From assembly GCF_023333595.1 (NCBI RefSeq), contig NZ_JAIQZM010000005.1, positions 124,001-188,000 of the forward strand: DNA of 64,000 nucleotides, in the 5' to 3' direction. Source of the DNA: Argonema galeatum A003/A1 (GTDB lineage: Bacteria > Cyanobacteriota > Cyanobacteriia > Cyanobacteriales > Aerosakkonemataceae). How positions within the stretch are numbered: position 1 is the first letter of the stretch; each line of letters starts with the position of its first letter. The notes below the pieces were generated by a model. The model made no database searches and had not been told where the DNA came from. It worked only from the letters and a program-made list of their open reading frames with translations. Below are positions 60,416-64,000 of the stretch, piece by piece. The position numbers and the translations under genes are program-made.

Positions 60416-61781
60416 TAGCGCCAGTCAGCTTTGCATTTTCTAAGTTTGCGCCAGTCAGTTTTGCATCTTTTAAGTTAGCTTTTTCTAGGTTTGTACCACT
60501 CAAGTTTGCCCCACGAAAATCTGTTGAAGTTAAATCTGCCCCACTCAAGTTGCTGTAGGAAAGATTAGCGCCGCACAGATTAAGACCACTCAAATTTTGT
60601 CCGCTTAAATTTGCTTGCTGAAAGTTAACCCCAATTCGACTTACTCCAGTTAAGTTAGCGCCGCTTAGGTTTGCAGCATCAAATCTAGCCCCAATTAAAC
60701 TTACTCCAGTTAAGTTAGCGCCGCTTAGGTTTGCTGAACTTAAGTCTGCTTGGGTGAGTTTTGCTTTACTCAAATCTGCTCCAGTTAAGTTAGCACTGTT
60801 TAGGTTAGCATTGCTTAAATTTGCGCTATTTAAGTTTGCTGTTGTTAGATTAGCGCCGTATAAAGTTGCCTCCGTTAGGTTTGCGGCACTTAAATTTGCC
60901 GTTCTTAGATAAGCCAAATCTAACTTAGCGCCGCTTAAGGTTGCTCCACATAAGTTAGCCCCAGTTAAGTTAGCATAATACAACTGTGTCTCCCTCAAGA
61001 TTGCTTCACTTAGATTCGCATCAAATAAATTTGCACTGTGCAAATTTGCTTTGCTAAGATTAGCACCACTAAAGTTAACTTCAATCAAATAAGCATTAGT
61101 TAGGTCTGTGCTACTCAAATTTACTCGTTGCAAGTTTGCCCCATTTAAGTTAACGTTCTTCAAAGATTTCCCACTCAAATCAACTCCAGCTAAATTAATC
61201 CCAGTAAAATCCCTTTCTCCCTCCTCATATCGCTTCAAAAAGTCCTCAGCACTAACAACAGGTTCCTGATTTTCCTCAGTAGAATCACCAATATTCTCAT
61301 CTTGAACAGGTGCGATATCATCGGTATTTACAGAACTGACAACAGCCTGTTGACTTGTAGGCTGAATATCCACAGCCTCAGTACGAGTCGAAGTTGTCAC
61401 AGATAAGTTAGCCTGTGAAGGCGGTGACTGCTTTAGATGTTCTTCCCGCAGTTTACGGTCAATTTTTTCCAGTTCCCAATTAATTTTTTCCAATTCATCC
61501 TTAGTATCAACCGCCGCCTTAGTTACCGATGACTTAGAAGATTGAGTAATATGGGAGTCGCCGCTTGCACCAACACCCCCATCCCGTTGCTGTTGCAACT
61601 CCAAAATCTTCCGCCGCAAACCTTCTAACTGCTGCAATTCAGGGCGATTATTAAACTGTTCTGTCAAATCATCTAGCTGGCGTTTCAGTTTTTGAACATA
61701 TTGCTTGACAACCTTTTGTTGTTCTTCCAGTTGTTCAATTCGGGAAACCAAAGACGCCACATCAAATTCTTGGTCAGCCAT
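60387..61781 (-). CDS. pentapeptide-repeat protein with N-terminal coiled coil
   Basis: The 464-residue protein has an N-terminal coiled coil (about 8-80, IEQLEEQQKVVKQYVQKLKR), a low-complexity linker (about 80-180) and about 50 A(D/N)LXX pentapeptide repeats (from about 190 to 455), which form a right-handed quadrilateral beta-helix. It has no signal peptide or membrane helix. Pentapeptide proteins in cyanobacteria are numerous and of mostly unknown role; some mimic DNA. The convergent overlap with the 60125 frame supports this gene as the real one. Confidence 0.88.
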   Translation of the reverse strand: MADQEFDVASLVSRIEQLEEQQKVVKQYVQKLKRQLDDLTEQFNNRPELQQLEGLRRKILELQQQRDGGVGASGDSHITQSSKSSVTKAAVDTKDELEKINWELEKIDRKLREEHLKQSPPSQANLSVTTSTRTEAVDIQPTSQQAVVSSVNTDDIAPVQDENIGDSTEENQEPVVSAEDFLKRYEEGERDFTGINLAGVDLSGKSLKNVNLNGANLQRVNLSSTDLTNAYLIEVNFSGANLSKANLHSANLFDANLSEAILRETQLYYANLTGANLCGATLSGAKLDLAYLRTANLSAANLTEATLYGANLTTANLNSANLSNANLNSANLTGADLSKAKLTQADLSSANLSGANLTGVSLIGARFDAANLSGANLTGVSRIGVNFQQANLSGQNLSGLNLCGANLSYSNLSGADLTSTDFRGANLSGTNLEKANLKDAKLTGANLENAKLTGAIMPDGTTQE

Positions 61782-61958
61782 TTTAGTAAATATCTAGGGA
61801 TTTACAGATATTTTACCCAATTTTGCCCCCTATCTCAATCAGTAGGGATATTCGTAGCACGAATACCCAGATTTTCCCATAAAAATGATGTTCTTGAAAA
61901 GAGCGATCGCTAGTACAACCAAAAACCCCATAGCGCTAAAGCGCAACAACGTACCTAA

Positions 61959-62576
61959 CTACATACCTACTGTTTCTTCTTCGTCAGATTCTAGCACGAC
62001 ATCCTCATACAAAAGTTCGAGCGCACACCGAAAATCAACACTACTTAAATAAACTTCCTCTCGTTCCATATAAGTATAAAGTTCCCAAATTCCTCGATCG
62101 TTTAATCTAAAAACTTCAACATTTATCTGTTCTGCACTGATTAAAACATATTCTCTGAGAGTGGAAATGCGACGATATTGTTGGAATTTCTTACCACGTT
62201 CGCGTAGCGTCTCCGTAGGAGAATCGAAACTTTCCGTACTAGGAGAAAGAACCTCGACAATTAGACAGGGATGATAAATAACTTTGCGGGCGTTTTTGTC
62301 TCGTTCGTCACAAGTTACTGTGACATCAGGATAGTGAAATGGGCCTTTTTCAGATACACCCAGTTTGGCATCTGCCATAAATACTTTACACCCTTTACCC
62401 CTGACGTGAGATTTTAGATCTGAAGCTAAATTAAGGGCGATCGAATTATGGGGAAGCGTTCCCCCAGTCATGGCAAACACTTCGCCGTTGATATATTCGT
62501 ATTTAATAGGTTGTTGTTCTTCCCAATCTAGATATTCTTGGGAACTCATGTATTTAGATTCAGGAGTAGATACCAT
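61959..62576 (-). CDS. Uma2-family protein with in-frame small dispersed repeat
   Basis: The 205-residue protein starts with a perfect AGGAGG ribosome-binding site 7 bp before the ATG. Uma2 core motifs are present: YEYINGEVFAMTGGTLPHN, FHYPDVTVTCDERD and LIVEVLSPSTESFD...RGKKFQQYR. Between FD and RGKK eight extra residues (SPTETLRE) are encoded by a 25-base repeat at 62199-62223, which is absent in typical members (FDRGKKFQQYR). The putative PD-(D/E)XK residues are intact. The function is unknown. Confidence 0.85.
   Translation of the reverse strand: MVSTPESKYMSSQEYLDWEEQQPIKYEYINGEVFAMTGGTLPHNSIALNLASDLKSHVRGKGCKVFMADAKLGVSEKGPFHYPDVTVTCDERDKNARKVIYHPCLIVEVLSPSTESFDSPTETLRERGKKFQQYRRISTLREYVLISAEQINVEVFRLNDRGIWELYTYMEREEVYLSSVDFRCALELLYEDVVLESDEEETVGM
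62199..62223. repeat. 25-bp small dispersed repeat within the Uma2 gene
   Basis: The segment begins TTCGCGTAGCG and ends CGTAGGAGAA, a sequence well known as a dispersed short repeat in filamentous cyanobacteria. It adds 24 bases in frame relative to the usual gene. Confidence 0.75.
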
Positions 62577-62661
62577 AGTAAACCTCCTTATGTAATTGGA
62601 AAAATTGAGAGATGCGATCGCTTATTCCATGTCATAAATTATACAACTTGATTAACCACCA

Positions 62662-63981
62662 CTACCTTTTTGCGTGTACGTAATCCACAAAATAAAACTT
62701 CGGTTCCAACCAAAATTTCAGCCAACTATAAACCCCTAAACTCAACAAAGCTACCACTATCAAAGGCAGACCAAACTTCAGTCTAACTGCATCTGGGAAA
62801 ACAGCCACAACGGGAACAGTAATAGCCACATATCCTAACAGCGCTATTTTGATCCGCTTTATCTTTAAAACCGCTGTTCGACAGCTATCGCAATGCTGAG
62901 TATGCTGTCTATATCTGTCTAGCACAAACTGACGATTGTTGGAGATTTCCTGTTTTTCTTTAACAGTGATTCCCACTTCTTCCCAAGGTAACTTTCCATC
63001 GCAATACTTATCGAACCACTTGCGAAACTCGATTACCAAACGGTCAGCACTTGTCGGTAATTTATATGCAGTTTGCCAATTTTCTTTTTGTTGCTTTTGT
63101 TGGAGAAAGTACTCTTGCTGTTGAAGTAAAATCATATCTCCATCTAATACCGCATTCCGGTTGTTAATATGATCCCACCAACGGGGAGTTAACTGAAGAA
63201 CCCTTTTGGCAAAATTACGCGGAAACTGTCCAACTATTCTGGATTTACCGGGAGATATAGGTATACAATAAGTAACTAGCCCAACCTGCTTTGTTTCACC
63301 AAATTTAATTGCATATTCCAAGCGACAAGGCGGTTCAAATGTAATTGAACCTAAAGGTGTTGTTGCTTTAATTAAATCAGGATTTGATTCCTCAATTTTA
63401 ATAGGAATTGGTGTAGCTTTTTCTCGATTTCCCTGAATTCCGTGATGAGCAAAAGCGACATGACTGGGGTCAGCTACATTCTCAACTAACGTTTGCCAAT
63501 CATACTCCAAATCTCGCACAAACGAAGACCAAACAAACCCTTTACTTGTATCTACTTGAGGGGATAATGGTAACGGAACGGTACTAGCTAGTGCGGTTGA
63601 ATTAACATCTGGCCATACCCAAAGTAAATCTTGCTCCTGACGAGTTGGTAGCGCCGTTGCACAGAGATATTTTTGCTTTTCAATAACCAATTCGGGATTT
63701 TCTGCTTGGGGAATACGAGTACAAATTCCTTCGGCATCAAATTCCCAACCGTGATAGCTGCACATTAAATTACCCGTTTTTTCATCCACACGCCCCTCAC
63801 TCAAAGGCGCTAAGCGATGGGGACATCGATCTAAAAATACACGGTATGTCTCGGATGACTTGGGCTTCCAGATTACCAAAGGCAGTCCTAAAACAGTTAC
63901 TGCCGTTGGTAGATTTGGGTCGAGGTCTTCGATAGGTGAAAGCGGATACCAATGTTGGAAGAAGTTGAACTCTGATGTCAT
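62662..63981 (-). CDS. Rieske oxygenase of the pheophorbide a oxygenase (PaO/Tic55) type
   Basis: The 439-residue protein has a Rieske [2Fe-2S] site (Cys53-Pro-His55 and Cys74-Ser-Tyr-His77), a mononuclear iron site (N168, D171, H174, H179 in VENVADPSHVAFAHH), a C-terminal CxxC (Cys364, Cys367) and two closing membrane helices. This order matches the plant PaO/Tic55/Ptc52 family and cyanobacterial homologues, tied to the chlorophyll pathway or to redox-controlled hydroxylation. The substrate is not known. The start is at 63981, 19 bp before the window end, so the promoter lies outside. Confidence 0.9.
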   Translation of the reverse strand: MTSEFNFFQHWYPLSPIEDLDPNLPTAVTVLGLPLVIWKPKSSETYRVFLDRCPHRLAPLSEGRVDEKTGNLMCSYHGWEFDAEGICTRIPQAENPELVIEKQKYLCATALPTRQEQDLLWVWPDVNSTALASTVPLPLSPQVDTSKGFVWSSFVRDLEYDWQTLVENVADPSHVAFAHHGIQGNREKATPIPIKIEESNPDLIKATTPLGSITFEPPCRLEYAIKFGETKQVGLVTYCIPISPGKSRIVGQFPRNFAKRVLQLTPRWWDHINNRNAVLDGDMILLQQQEYFLQQKQQKENWQTAYKLPTSADRLVIEFRKWFDKYCDGKLPWEEVGITVKEKQEISNNRQFVLDRYRQHTQHCDSCRTAVLKIKRIKIALLGYVAITVPVVAVFPDAVRLKFGLPLIVVALLSLGVYSWLKFWLEPKFYFVDYVHAKR

Positions 63982-64000
63982 TTGGCAACTAGCTATAGGA

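Overview
The window comes from a cyanobacterium, most likely a filamentous non-marine type of the Microcoleus/Oscillatoria/Phormidium sort; the genus is an inference from style, not proven. The evidence is the photosynthetic NDH-1 pair ndhF1-ndhD1, a RbcR/PacR-type LysR regulator, PEP-CTERM proteins, pentapeptide-repeat and Uma2 proteins, very frequent HIP1 octamers (GCGATCGC, e.g. 10328-10335), and many short dispersed repeats between and inside genes. No rRNA or tRNA gene, CRISPR array, transposase or prophage module was recognised.

Layout. 1-1.7 kb: 3' part of an M50 membrane metallopeptidase gene and a small exported protein with a PEP-CTERM-like tail. 1.9-8.5 kb: ndhF1-ndhD1, an atypical thioredoxin and an NnrU/Z-ISO-like membrane protein on the minus strand, divergent from a LysR regulator; this is a photosynthetic electron-flow and carbon-control neighbourhood. 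8.6-17.1 kb: a co-directional signalling block with a Ser/Thr kinase bearing a zinc ribbon and membrane segments, three solute-binding proteins sharing one N-terminal membrane anchor, and a large histidine kinase with a bilin-type GAF domain. No ABC permease or ATPase is present. 17.3-20.3 kb: an NtcA-like Crp-family regulator, a catalytic-core-less ArgRS-like protein, a candidate small RNA and a HAD phosphatase. 20.7-27.6 kb: a PEP-CTERM protein, polA, two toxin-antitoxin-like pairs (one frameshifted), a short-chain reductase and a secreted nuclease. 27.9-37.5 kb: mostly single housekeeping or signalling genes (LapA-like protein, phosphohexomutase, rsmI, an ethylene-receptor-like GGDEF/EAL protein, a PfkB kinase, a CysQ-like phosphatase).

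37.6-51.5 kb is a cell-surface glycan island: GT-C type membrane enzymes, two GT2 glycosyltransferases, a GT87 enzyme, a sugar isomerase/epimerase, an NAD-dependent epimerase, an FAD oxidoreductase, a methyltransferase and two tandem large membrane paralogues. 51.6-64 kb holds a TPR protein, an S9 peptidase, an Rpn-like protein, an orphan antitoxin beside a PIN-toxin stub, acs with a degenerate duplicated 3' end, two Uma2 proteins, a pentapeptide-repeat protein and a PaO-like Rieske oxygenase.

Two themes stand out. First, the kinase and anchored binding-protein block looks like a sensory system rather than a transporter. Second, small dispersed repeats have entered coding regions in frame at domain linkers: in the ArgRS-like protein, both tandem membrane paralogues, the S9 peptidase and a Uma2 protein. 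Several MITE-like elements are also visible, one with a clear 10-bp target duplication.
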